Part shown: positions 43,944 through 51,174 of the stretch, piece by piece
Numbering within the stretch: position 1 is the stretch's first letter
Layout: each line of letters opens with the position of its first letter
Assembly (NCBI GenBank): GCA_910575165.1
Contig: CAJTDS010000002.1
Location: forward strand, 62,001 to 126,000
Source of the DNA: Eggerthellaceae bacterium
Lineage (GTDB): Bacteria > Actinomycetota > Coriobacteriia > Coriobacteriales > Eggerthellaceae
Length of the DNA: 64,000 bases
Direction: 5' to 3'
Notes under the pieces: model-generated
What the model was told of the DNA's origin: nothing
Databases searched by the model: none
Seen by the model: the letters and a program-made list of their open reading frames with translations, nothing else
Translations under genes and position numbers: made by a program

Positions 43944-43972
43944 TTGCCAGTTCGTGCGCTCGATGGGATAAT
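43944..43972 (+). promoter_or_regulatory. Promoter of the MATE leader
   Basis: TTGCCA (43944-43949), 17-bp spacer, GATAAT (43967-43972). Predicted transcription start about 43979, giving a leader of about 214 nt before the ATG at 44193. Confidence 0.65.
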
Positions 43973-43978
43973 CCATGC

Positions 43979-44192
43979 ATTCGAGTAATCGCATCGACAG
44001 GAACAGCCATGAAGCTCTGCATTGGGGCGGCTCCGGAAGCATACAGACGAGACGCTGACCGGAGCGAAGCCTGATAAATCGTCGGCCCTGCAACCCGCCA
44101 CGGGTTGCTTCGGCTTACGCAGATAAACGATGGGCACGGGAACGGGCATGCGTCCGTTCCCTTTTTGTTCTCACCCCATCGAAAGGCTTTCC
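43979..44192 (+). ncRNA. Structured leader/attenuator upstream of MATE gene
   Basis: The leader has CTCCGG / CCGGAG (about 44029 and 44060), a perfect hairpin GCAACCCG-CCA-CGGGTTGC (44090-44108), CGAAGC / GCTTCG that overlaps that hairpin's last bases and so could compete with it, and finally an intrinsic terminator at 44138-44166, only 27 nt before the start codon. This is the layout of a transcriptional riboswitch or attenuator. It does not resemble a class I can name. Confidence 0.5.
44138..44166 (+). terminator. Intrinsic terminator inside the MATE leader
   Basis: GGGAACGG (44138-44145) pairs exactly with CCGTTCCC (44154-44161), followed by TTTTT. It lies before the coding region, so it probably works as an attenuator. 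Confidence 0.8.
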
Positions 44193-45569
44193 ATGTCAGA
44201 ACCCACGAATCACGCGCCGTCCCTCCTGGAAGGAAGCGCCACAAGACGCCTGGCGGCGTTCTCTGCCCCGCTCGTCGCGGCGAACATCCTTCAATACGTC
44301 TACCAGTTCGTCGATATGGGCGTCGTTGGCAACGTCGTCGGCGAGTCGGGGCTCGTCGCGGTCAGCAACGCCTCCGCCATCGTCTTTATCATCAGCTCGA
44401 TAGCCATAGGGCTCATGTCGGGCTGCACCGTCGCGGTGGGCGACCGCGTGGGCGCTCGCGACGAGCAAGGCCAGCGCCGTGCCTTCGCCGCATCCCTCGG
44501 TGTCGCCCTTCTGGGGGCTGCGGCGACAACGCTGGCAGGCTATGCGCTCGCGAAACCCATATTCGCCCTCATGGACGTCCCCGATGCCTCTCTCGCCCCA
44601 ACGGCCGCGTACCTCGAGGTCGTCTCCCTGGGCGCCGTCGGACTCTTCCTGCTCAACGCAGCGTGCGCGTTCCTGCGGGCGCAGGGCGATTCCGCCGGCC
44701 CGCTCGCCACCATGGCCTTCTCCGCCGTCGCTAACGTGGTCCTCGACGTTGCCCTCATCGCGGGTGCCGGCCTCGGCGTGGTCGGCGCCGCCATCGCCAC
44801 CGTCGTCGCCCAAGGCGCCGGAGCGGTCTTCGCCCTCTGGCTCGCGCGCCGTCGGTATGGTTGCGCCCGCTGCCTGCTCCGCTCCATGCGCGATGCCCGG
44901 GAGCGGGGAAGGGCGGTCGCGGCCGCACGGGACGTGCTGCGCGTGGGGGCTCCCATGGCCGTGCAGCAGGCCGTCATCAACCTCTCCTACGTTTTCGTGA
45001 CTGCGTGGCTCAATTCCTACGGACCGGCCATCGCCGCCGCCTCTGGGGTTGGCCTCAAGATAAGCACTGTCGCAGGGCTTCCCTGCTGGGGCATCGGGCA
45101 GGCCATCTCCGCAGCTGTGTCGCAGGGCATCGGGGCCGGGATGCCCAAACGGGCGGTCGCGTTCGCCAGGTCGGGCTGCCTCATGTCCGTCGCCGTCACC
45201 GTGTGCATCCAGGTCGCCGTGCAGCTGGGCGCAGAGGGGCTCGTCTCGCTCTTCGGCGAATCGGACCGGGAGCTCACCGAGGCGGCGATCCTCTACCTTC
45301 GCATCACCTGCAGCGTGAACGGGGTCTTCTACGCGGCGATGTACGCTCTCGACTCGTTCGCCCTGTCGTCGGGCGCGCCGAAGCTGGCTCTTGCGAACTC
45401 CTTCATTGACGCCTTCGCCGTGAGGGCTGGATTGGCTTGGCTCCTGTCCGCTCCCCTGGGCTTTGGCTTCGTCGGGATCTACGCGGCGCAAGCAGCAGCA
45501 CCGGTGCTGCCCGCCCTCATCGGGTTCGTTTATCTCCAGCGGTGGACGAAAAAGAACCTGAGCAGGTAG
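44193..45569 (+). CDS. MATE-family multidrug exporter
   Basis: A 458-residue exporter with twelve hydrophobic segments: RRLAAFSAPLVAANILQYVY at the start, VSNASAIVFIISSIAIGLMSG, and the second-half repeat GVGLKISTVAGLPCWGIGQ. ATG 44193 is preceded by GAAAGG; the frame open to 44130 would begin inside the terminator. It is distinct from the two other MATE genes in the window and seems to be controlled by its leader rather than by an adjacent regulator. Confidence 0.92.
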   Translation: MSEPTNHAPSLLEGSATRRLAAFSAPLVAANILQYVYQFVDMGVVGNVVGESGLVAVSNASAIVFIISSIAIGLMSGCTVAVGDRVGARDEQGQRRAFAASLGVALLGAAATTLAGYALAKPIFALMDVPDASLAPTAAYLEVVSLGAVGLFLLNAACAFLRAQGDSAGPLATMAFSAVANVVLDVALIAGAGLGVVGAAIATVVAQGAGAVFALWLARRRYGCARCLLRSMRDARERGRAVAAARDVLRVGAPMAVQQAVINLSYVFVTAWLNSYGPAIAAASGVGLKISTVAGLPCWGIGQAISAAVSQGIGAGMPKRAVAFARSGCLMSVAVTVCIQVAVQLGAEGLVSLFGESDRELTEAAILYLRITCSVNGVFYAAMYALDSFALSSGAPKLALANSFIDAFAVRAGLAWLLSAPLGFGFVGIYAAQAAAPVLPALIGFVYLQRWTKKNLSR

Positions 45570-45635
45570 CGATCGCCTTTTGCTGCAAGAGCCTTGTCCT
45601 CGTGACAGATGGCCAGAGGGTCGTCCTCCTCATAG

Positions 45636-45710
45636 AGTCGAAACGGCAGGAGCGGGGTATCGGGATGGCCGAGCTCGCACGTCGTGTCGGCATGGGCGAG
45701 AAGCGGCTCC
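45636..45710 (+). pseudogene. XRE-type HTH fragment
   Basis: About 25 codons matching the N-terminal HTH of the paralogs at 53124-53390 and 57467-57760 (shared pattern R-x-x-x-RG-x-x-x-AEL-x-RR-x-x-x-x-KRL), then fused out of context to the mobile-type leader fragment. Confidence 0.5.
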
Positions 45711-45758
45711 CGGGCCACGAGGCGGGACAAGGGGCCTGCCCGAGACTTTAGGAGGTCC
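45704..45758 (+). repeat. Conserved leader, copy D (3' half only)
   Basis: CGGCTCCCGGGCCACGAGGC through CCCGAGACTTTAGGAGGTC is nearly identical to the 3' end of the leader at 48751-48922. The ATG and gene that should follow are missing. Confidence 0.85.
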
Positions 45759-45955
45759 GCCGTGCGGCCACGGGGTCTTCTCCAAGACGGCCAGCAATGT
45801 GTACGGCCTGGCGAAATCGAAGCCGATGCCGAAACGCAGGGGGCGCAGGGGTCGCACGGGAGCCTGGGAGGTGCACGGGGGTCAGTGCATAGGAACCTGA
45901 CCCCTGCGTTTAACGCGTAGAACCATCCCCCGTGCTCCGGTGTATGCCGCAATCC

Positions 45956-46573
45956 TTAAAGAATCGAGTTCACTATCGTCGTGATTAGAAGCGCGCAGAC
46001 GAAACCGATGCCGAATCCGTAGACTATCTTCAAGGCAAAATTCGAACGCGACCCACGCCTGGACAATGCTTCGCCGGCATCCGCGATTTCCCTGCCGTCC
46101 ATGAAGGCGCTTATCTCTCGGTAGGAAATGAGATTATGGTCGCGCTTGATCCTCTCGATTCGCTTCGTGCATAGTGCGGACGGAATCCAGAAGGCCACAA
46201 ATACCAAGACGCCGACTATAGATCCTATGGACATATGAGGAACGATCGAGGGTTCCGGCAACACTGCATAGAAGCCGATCATGCAGCCTAAACCAAGCAG
46301 CAGCAATGCTGCTGACCCAGCCACAAGCCGTTCCATCCTCAATGCATCCTTGCTCACCATTTCCTTCATTGCAACCACGTCTCCTTTCACGAGATCATCG
46401 ATGGAGATGCCGAAGAGCCGGGAGAGCAGAAGCAAGCTTTGCACATCCGGATAGGTCTTGCCGTTTTCCCAGCTGGACATCGTCTGGCGCGAAACGAAGA
46501 TCGCGTGCGCGACGTCTTCCTGAGATAGGCCAAGCCGCTCCCGATTCGCCTTTAACTGCTCGGGCAGTTTCAT
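45956..46573 (-). CDS. XRE-family HTH regulator with C-terminal membrane segments
   Basis: A 205-residue protein. Residues 1-65 are an XRE/Cro-type DNA-binding domain (RERLGLSQEDVAHAIFVSRQTMSSWENGKTYPD). Residues about 95-205 have three hydrophobic helices (AALLLLGLGCMIGFYAVL, IGSIVGVLVFVAFWI, IVYGFGIGFVCALLITTIV). Such membrane-tethered XRE proteins are frequent in gut actinobacteria and firmicutes; the target and signal are unknown. ATG 46573 is chosen because GGAAAGGAGG precedes it. Confidence 0.88.
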   Translation of the reverse strand: MKLPEQLKANRERLGLSQEDVAHAIFVSRQTMSSWENGKTYPDVQSLLLLSRLFGISIDDLVKGDVVAMKEMVSKDALRMERLVAGSAALLLLGLGCMIGFYAVLPEPSIVPHMSIGSIVGVLVFVAFWIPSALCTKRIERIKRDHNLISYREISAFMDGREIADAGEALSRRGSRSNFALKIVYGFGIGFVCALLITTIVNSIL

Positions 46574-46702
46574 CGGTGCCTCCTTTCCGAGACGAGGTTT
46601 GCATTCGATGTCCGAAGATACCACCAAGATAGCTTTACATTGATGCACTGGGAGCTAATTGAAGCGTCAAAAGGTCTTTACATGTGCCTCTGAACTGATG
46701 GT

Positions 46703-47176
46703 TCAGCGAAGGGCGCGCCTAGGCCTGCTGTCTAGGGCAAGCAGCGATTCGCGTATGTCGCTTTGAACGAGGGGCCTCATGCTGTCGGGGTAGTTCGACA
46801 CATCCGCTTCTCTTAGCGCAGAGACGATACGCGGAAGAAGATTGGGTTTTGCCCCCGCAAGCTGCACAACGAGTTTCACGCATTGGCGTGCGGTGATGGG
46901 CTTCTCGTCGGTAATGTGCTCGAGGTACGCGTCGATAACCTCGTCGATCCTGCCGGCCTTGTCCCATCTTGCGTTGCAGGCTATCAGGGTCAGCCCGCGC
47001 GTTCGGACGTAGGAGCTGGAATCGCGCATCATTTCGATGAAGGTTTCTATGCGGCGATACACCTCGTCGCTCCGCTCGCTGGCATCGATAAGCGACTTGA
47101 GTGCGCGGTAAGCCTCTTTGTTGTTGGGCGAGCGGAGCTGGGCGATCTGGTCTTCTATATTCCTGTCAGAAAGCAT
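46703..47176 (-). CDS. HEAT-repeat-like protein
   Basis: A 157-residue all-helical protein: helix pairs such as AYRALKSLIDASERSDEVYR, VRTRGLTLIACNARWDKA and ARQCVKLVVQLAGAKPNL look like three or four HEAT repeats. Proteins of this size and type occur as stand-alone scaffolds or DNA-glycosylase-like (AlkD) relatives; no catalytic residue is recognisable. ATG 47176 with GAGGAAA upstream. It runs on the same strand as the XRE gene (130-nt gap). Confidence 0.65.
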   Translation of the reverse strand: MLSDRNIEDQIAQLRSPNNKEAYRALKSLIDASERSDEVYRRIETFIEMMRDSSSYVRTRGLTLIACNARWDKAGRIDEVIDAYLEHITDEKPITARQCVKLVVQLAGAKPNLLPRIVSALREADVSNYPDSMRPLVQSDIRESLLALDSRPRRALR

Positions 47177-48181
47177 GCTTTTCCTCGGCTCTTGAGATGT
47201 TCCCCTTTTGCGGGGGCATCCATCTGCGAGACGTGCGACCTGGGCACATCCTTAGGGCGTGCATCTCAGTATACGCCGCATCGGATGCGCACGGCACCGG
47301 CGTTCTTGGGTGAAATAATAGTACCAGGTGAAACGGGTGTTCGCGCGAAGCAGACGAAACGGGTGTATTCCCAGCCACCTCTTCCAGGTGGAAGACGACG
47401 ATGAGACGGGGCGGCTCGCGGAAAGCTCCTATTCCGTCAATTCTTCATTCTCGCTCGGTTCTCCCAACAGCTTGCATTCGCTAGCTTCTATCGTTCGCCT
47501 CACCTGCTCTTCTAGCTGCTCTCTGTCGGGCAGGTTCAGCGTGTAGGTCGATGCGAAGATGCTGTTGTTGAGACCGCCGAGGGCGTACTCCGCGCGCACA
47601 TGATTCTTGTCGGTGCAAAGGATGATGCCGATGGGAGGGTTGTCGTATTCATCGCTCATCTCTGCGGCATAGTAGTTCAGATACTCGTTGATCTGCCCTA
47701 CCGCCGAAGCCATCAACTTCGTGGTCTTGAGTTCGATGAGCACGTAAGCGCGCAGTGGTTTGTTGTAGAAGACCATATCTACATAGTCCTTTTCGCTACC
47801 GACAGGCACGCGCTGGTTCGTCCCAACGAACATGAAGCCGCGTCCGAGTTCGAGCATGAGCTTTTCGATTTGCTTCACGAGCGAACTTTGCAAGTCCCGT
47901 TCAAGTGGGGCCATACCATCCGGCAGTCCGAGGAACTCCAAGACGTAGGGGGTCTTTACGGCGTCCGACGGCTGCCTGTATGCGATGCCCTCGTTGGCGA
48001 GCTCCAAGATATCCCACTTGTCTGCACTGCTTTTTGCCGACAGCACCCGCTCGAAGAGCATACTGTCCATCTGACGCCTCAGCTCGCGCACGCTCCAGCC
48101 CGAATTGGCCGCCTCGCGCTCGTAGAAGCCGCGCTTCTCGTCATCGTCTAGGTCGAGTACCTCACAGTAGTGGGAGAAGGT

Positions 48182-48210
48182 CAATTTGCCAGACAGCGTC
48201 TGGCAAATTG
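48182..48210. repeat. Palindrome inside the YhcG gene, copy 1
   Basis: CAATTTGCCAGAC and GTCTGGCAAATTG are perfect 13-bp arms around AGC. It encodes PICQTLSGKL in the gene frame, a conserved region of the family. Confidence 0.85.
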
Positions 48211-48513
48211 GGTGCTTGAGGTACAGCAGCCTCATGTACTGCAAGTTCAATCGCGAGAAACCCCGGCCCATCTTCTCCGTCAATCTCTTAGAGAGCCGTG
48301 CCAGCGTCTTATCGCCGTATTTTGCGCGATCGCGCCCGTTCTGCTCATACTCGACTATGAGGCGCCCGTTGTTCCAATACGCCAGCAGCTGGTCTATGCA
48401 CACATGGCGCGCAGCCGCGTTGCGTGCTCTCTACCGTGCTCTTGATGGCATTGACCAGGCCCTCAAATGTCTTTGCCTCATCTGTAAGCTCCGAATCGGC
48501 TTCAGAGATTGCA

Positions 48514-48538
48514 ATTTGCCAGACACTGTCTGGCAAAT
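48514..48538. repeat. Palindrome inside the YhcG gene, copy 2
   Basis: ATTTGCCAGACA and TGTCTGGCAAAT are perfect 12-bp arms around one C. It shares 25 of 29 aligned bases with the copy 330 bp away but is read in another frame (LPDSVWQI). Confidence 0.85.
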
Positions 48539-48750
48539 CTGCTCCCGCTCTGTCATCCACTTCGTTTAGCGGCATGATACCTCCGTTCTTGCTGCTTCCA
48601 TTCTATCCGCCGCGTCATCGCCCTGAAACCGTGCGCTCCCGAAAGCGGAACATCGACGCAGCGGCGGGAATCTGGCCGCGCCATCAGACCCTCTTTCCGC
48701 GCCTGCGCTCCCGGTCGCCTTGAGTCCGCACGTTCGCACGGTGCCGGCCC

Positions 48751-48922
48751 GGCCGCAAGGGCCGCGAAAACTTTTCGGACGGGAAAGGGGTCTTCCAAGA
48801 CCTCCCGAAGACTCAAGCCCTGGCGGGCTTCGCTCTCCTCCCTTGCGCGGATGCGGGGCTTCGGCGGCTCCCGGGCCACGAGGCGGGACAAGGGGCCTGC
48901 CCGAGACTTTAGGAGGTCTACC
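48751..48922 (+). repeat. Conserved leader, copy A (before broken UPF0102 gene)
   Basis: About 172 nt ending at an AGGAGG site before ATG 48923. Landmarks: GGCCGCAAGGGCCGCGAAAA, CTCAAGCCCTGGCGGGCTTC, GCTCTCCTCCCTTGC, GGCGGCTCCCGGG and GAGACTTTAGGAGG. Matches copies B (60878-61050), C (62961-63130) and D (45704-45758). The 48576-48750 stretch upstream holds no gene. Confidence 0.85.
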
Positions 48923-49045
48923 ATGAACGACTTGAACGCGAAGGGCTACGACATCCTGGATGACAGCTGGGAAGATTCCTCGGGCATCGTCGACATCGTG
49001 GTGCGTGAGGGCGACGTCCTCGTATTCGCGGAGGTGACCACACCG
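48923..49045 (+). pseudogene. UPF0102/YraN-like gene, truncated copy
   Basis: Starts MNDLNAK and continues GYDILDDSWEDSSGIVDIV and GDVLVFAEVT, like the intact gene at 60464-60877, but 12 codons after the seventh residue are missing in frame and similarity stops after about 40 codons, where a fragment of another gene begins on the opposite strand. The intact family has a PDDEXK-like fold (here VDIV...FAEVT). Confidence 0.8.
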
Positions 49046-49145
49046 CGCGAATGGCATCCACCGTGCCCGAAGTCGTCATCTCCTCGGCGAACCGCCGTGC
49101 GCTTCCGTTGGTGCCGCGGTAGTAGACGTTCACGGTGATGGACAC
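49041..49145 (-). pseudogene. Antibiotic biosynthesis monooxygenase-like 5' fragment
   Basis: A GTG at 49145 opens a frame reading SITVNVYYRGTNGSARRFAE and SGTVDAIRA, which is the N-terminus of an ABM-fold quinol monooxygenase (usually about 100 residues). Similarity ends at about 49041, where the UPF0102 fragment ends from the other side. Both genes have lost their 3' parts at the same point. Confidence 0.55.
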
Positions 49146-49228
49146 GGGCGTTTTTCTTTCCGTCGATCTGGTGCGGTCGGCTGAAAACACGAGCGCCGCC
49201 CGGGAGGACGGCGCTCGGTGACTGTTTA

Positions 49229-49302
49229 TGGAGCGGGCGACGGGAATCGAACCCGCGTGGTCAGCTTGGGAAGCTGAAATTCTACCATTGAATCACGCCC
49301 GC
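49229..49302 (-). tRNA. tRNA-Gly (anticodon CCC)
   Basis: The minus strand folds as a tRNA: acceptor GCGGGCG (49296-49302) with CGCCCGC (49233-49239), D-arm with AATGGTAGAAT, anticodon loop TTCCCAA, T-loop GTTCGATTC, and an encoded CCA at 49229-49231. Total 74 nt with the CCA. Confidence 0.95.
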
Positions 49303-49395
49303 AGTGAGGAAATATTATACTCTAACCTCCTTAAACCCCTCGGTCATTTCAGCAAATCATCACGAGCGACGCCTAGGCGGCGGCTCGAAGGAAGC

Positions 49396-49923
49396 TCATG
49401 TAGCGCTGAGCTCGATCCACGCCCGCGCGGTGTCGGCTGTGCAGTCGTCCACGTCCTCGGCGGTCGCCTCGCAGATGGGGATCGCGCCTATGGCGGCATC
49501 GACGTATTGCAGGTAGCGGCGCTCGTTCGCTATGGTCTCCTTGCTGACCGAGCCGTTGCTCCTGATGCCGATGTAGCGCCCGGCGTAGCTCCCGATCGGG
49601 GTCGTGCAGCGCCCGGGCTCGCTCTTCCCTTCGCTCTGGCGCACCTAGCCGCGCTCTTCGAGCCCGCGCTCAAGCACGGCGTTCTTCTCGTCCTCGAAGG
49701 CTTCGACCTGCGATTTGAGGTCGTCCTTCCTGTTTAAGCGAACACCGTGCGAGTGAGCTTCTTCTTCCCGTCGAAATACGTTCGGTACTCCTCGGGCACG
49801 CGGATGGTCAGCTCGTGGGCCGTGGTGCGCGAGTCCTTGCGCCTGCGGCGCGGGAGTCCCCTTCTTCTTGCGGGCCTCGTCGATGTCATGGGGCTTGTCG
49901 CAGCGGAGCTTCTTCATTTGCAT
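49396..49923 (-). pseudogene. Tyrosine integrase remnant
   Basis: Pieces in different frames: an N-terminal arm starting MQMKKLRCDKP with RKKKGTP; a segment readable as TIRVPEEYRTYFDGKKKLTR in a second frame; LKSQVEAFEDEKNAVLERGL; then, after an in-frame TAG near 49645, a core-binding domain (GIRSNGSVSKETIANERRYL). The catalytic domain with the R-H-R-Y residues is absent. At least two frameshifts and one stop. It overlaps the HTH gene upstream and lies beside tRNA-Gly, a typical target of such integrases. Confidence 0.75.
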
Positions 49924-50113
49924 CGCCTTCCTTCTCGCGGCGATCCTTGTAGAGGTAGTTGAGCAGCCCCAGCTTCGGCACGAGCCAGCGGATGCCGATG
50001 CGGCACCCCTGCATCTCCCCGCGGCCGAGGAGCTTGCGTATCTCCTGGCTCGTGGTGCCGGTGAAGGCGGCCACGTGGTCGGGTGTCATCATGTAGGGGT
50101 AGTCCTCCAGCAT
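49886..50113 (-). CDS. Excisionase-like HTH protein
   Basis: A protein of about 75 residues: MTPDHVAAFTGTTSQEIRKL is a MerR/excisionase-type helix-turn-helix and GEMQGCRIGIRWLVPK its wing. The start is taken as ATG 50113; the frame is open further upstream. Its 3' end overlaps the start of the integrase remnant, the usual xis-int order of an integrative element. It is probably a left-over with no working partner. Confidence 0.65.
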   Translation of the reverse strand: MLEDYPYMMTPDHVAAFTGTTSQEIRKLLGRGEMQGCRIGIRWLVPKLGLLNYLYKDRREKEGDANEEAPLRQAP

Positions 50114-50533
50114 GAAAAGGTACAGCCCGTCCGGGTCGGCCGCCCTGAGCCTCTGCTCGTCCGCTTCAAGTTCGCCAATCTGTCCTTCCGCATCCCCCTC
50201 CCTTCGCTTCTCTTCAGGCAGCGCGGGAGCGTCGAGCGCATGATGCGCCACAGCTTCCCATGGGCCAACGATGCGAACGTGTCGAACGCGCAGTTGACCT
50301 CTGCGCCGCTTGGTGTGACTCAGTATGTGAGCGCATTCATCCGTCAAGGTTCGTGCCGCTGGACACGCCACCGCTTCATCGGTTTCAAGAATGGCGCTCA
50401 TTTCGACTCCCTCACGCTAGGTCTGTGGGCCGGCTGGTTTAACGAAAGTCATCGCAGCTCGACAGATGTTCTCGAAACGAGAAGAGAAAGCCCGCCTTTT
50501 TCTATTCATTCTCCACTCAGATATCTACTTGAA
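50114..50533. other. Intergenic, no supported gene
   Basis: The frames here are shadows. The base composition changes from GC-rich to AT-rich after about 50480, approaching the TetR operator. Confidence 0.5.
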
Positions 50534-50566
50534 ATTGAACATATTTTCAATGAAAATGTATTCAAT
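50534..50566. promoter_or_regulatory. TetR-type palindromic operator
   Basis: Arms ATTGAACATATTTTCA (50534-50549) and TGAAAATGTATTCAAT (50551-50566) match at 14 of 16 positions as an inverted repeat around a single A. It lies 18 bp before the TetR start codon, within an AT-rich promoter, so the regulator probably represses its own operon. Confidence 0.75.
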
Positions 50567-50584
50567 CTTTGAGAAGGAGCAGAG

Positions 50585-51154
50585 ATGGGAACACGACAGG
50601 AACAGCGCGAGCAGAGGCGATGGCTAATACTAAAGTGCGCCCTCGATCTCTTCGTGAGGCGCGGATACCAGGAGACGACGATTGGTCAGATAGCTGAAGC
50701 GGCGTCCATGAGCACAGGGCTCATGTTCCACTACTTCCCATCCAAAGAAGACCTATACCTGGCCTTGGTGTCTATCGGCGAGGAAGGGACCAACGCGCCG
50801 AAAGGACAGCAAACGGATGACCCGATAGCTTACTTTCGTGATTTTTTGGAAGAGCTCTTCGCGCTCACCGAAGAGGAGCCTTGGATCCCCCAGATGTTCG
50901 TGCTTATGGCTCATGCGCAGCGCGAAGGGGCTCCCGAGACGGTGAGGGATGTGGCGCTCCGCGTCGACCAGGCCGAATACTCGGCAAAGATAATCGAGCG
51001 AGGGCAAGCGGCGGGAGTCATGCGCAACGGCGATCCGCTGGCTCTGTCGCGGACATTCTGGGCTGCGGTTCAGGGCGTCATGGAGCAGTGGGCTTCCAAT
51101 CTGGAGGAGAAGTGCCCTGACCCCGAATGGCTTCTGGGTATATTGGCGAAGTAG
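50585..51154 (+). CDS. TetR-family transcriptional regulator
   Basis: A 189-residue repressor. The N-terminal HTH is clear (ALDLFVRRGYQETTIGQIAE, STGLMFHYFPSKEDLYLAL); the C-terminal ligand domain has no recognisable specificity. GAGAAGGAGC precedes the ATG. Its gene is followed after 20 nt by the CrtI-like oxidoreductase, which it likely controls together with itself through the palindrome at 50534. Confidence 0.93.
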   Translation: MGTRQEQREQRRWLILKCALDLFVRRGYQETTIGQIAEAASMSTGLMFHYFPSKEDLYLALVSIGEEGTNAPKGQQTDDPIAYFRDFLEELFALTEEEPWIPQMFVLMAHAQREGAPETVRDVALRVDQAEYSAKIIERGQAAGVMRNGDPLALSRTFWAAVQGVMEQWASNLEEKCPDPEWLLGILAK

Positions 51155-51174
51155 AAGACGAGCGAGGAGGAGCC

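Larger units (their letters stand above)
45570..45955. other. Intergenic region with decayed HTH and leader fragments
   Basis: No intact gene. A fragment coding RQERGIGMAELARRVGMGEK (within 45636-45710) resembles the first helix-turn-helix of the small XRE proteins at 53124 and 57467, and is joined directly to half of the conserved leader (45704-45758). Confidence 0.6.
47429..48575 (-). pseudogene. DUF1016/YhcG-family nuclease, frameshifted
   Basis: A PDDEXK-type protein of the YhcG family (about 382 codons). The N-terminal piece (48575 to about 48415, IKSTVESTQR) and the main piece (IDQLLAYWNNGRLIVEYEQ to the stop at 47429) lie in different frames; removing one G at about 48415 would join them as STQR-AARHV. 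The C-terminal domain has the nuclease core VDMVFYNKPLRAYVLIELK (D, then E-x-K) and GQINEYLNYY. The family is linked to restriction loci and mobile DNA. It may be a real frameshift or a sequencing error. Two palindromes lie inside it (48182-48210 and 48514-48538). Confidence 0.82.
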
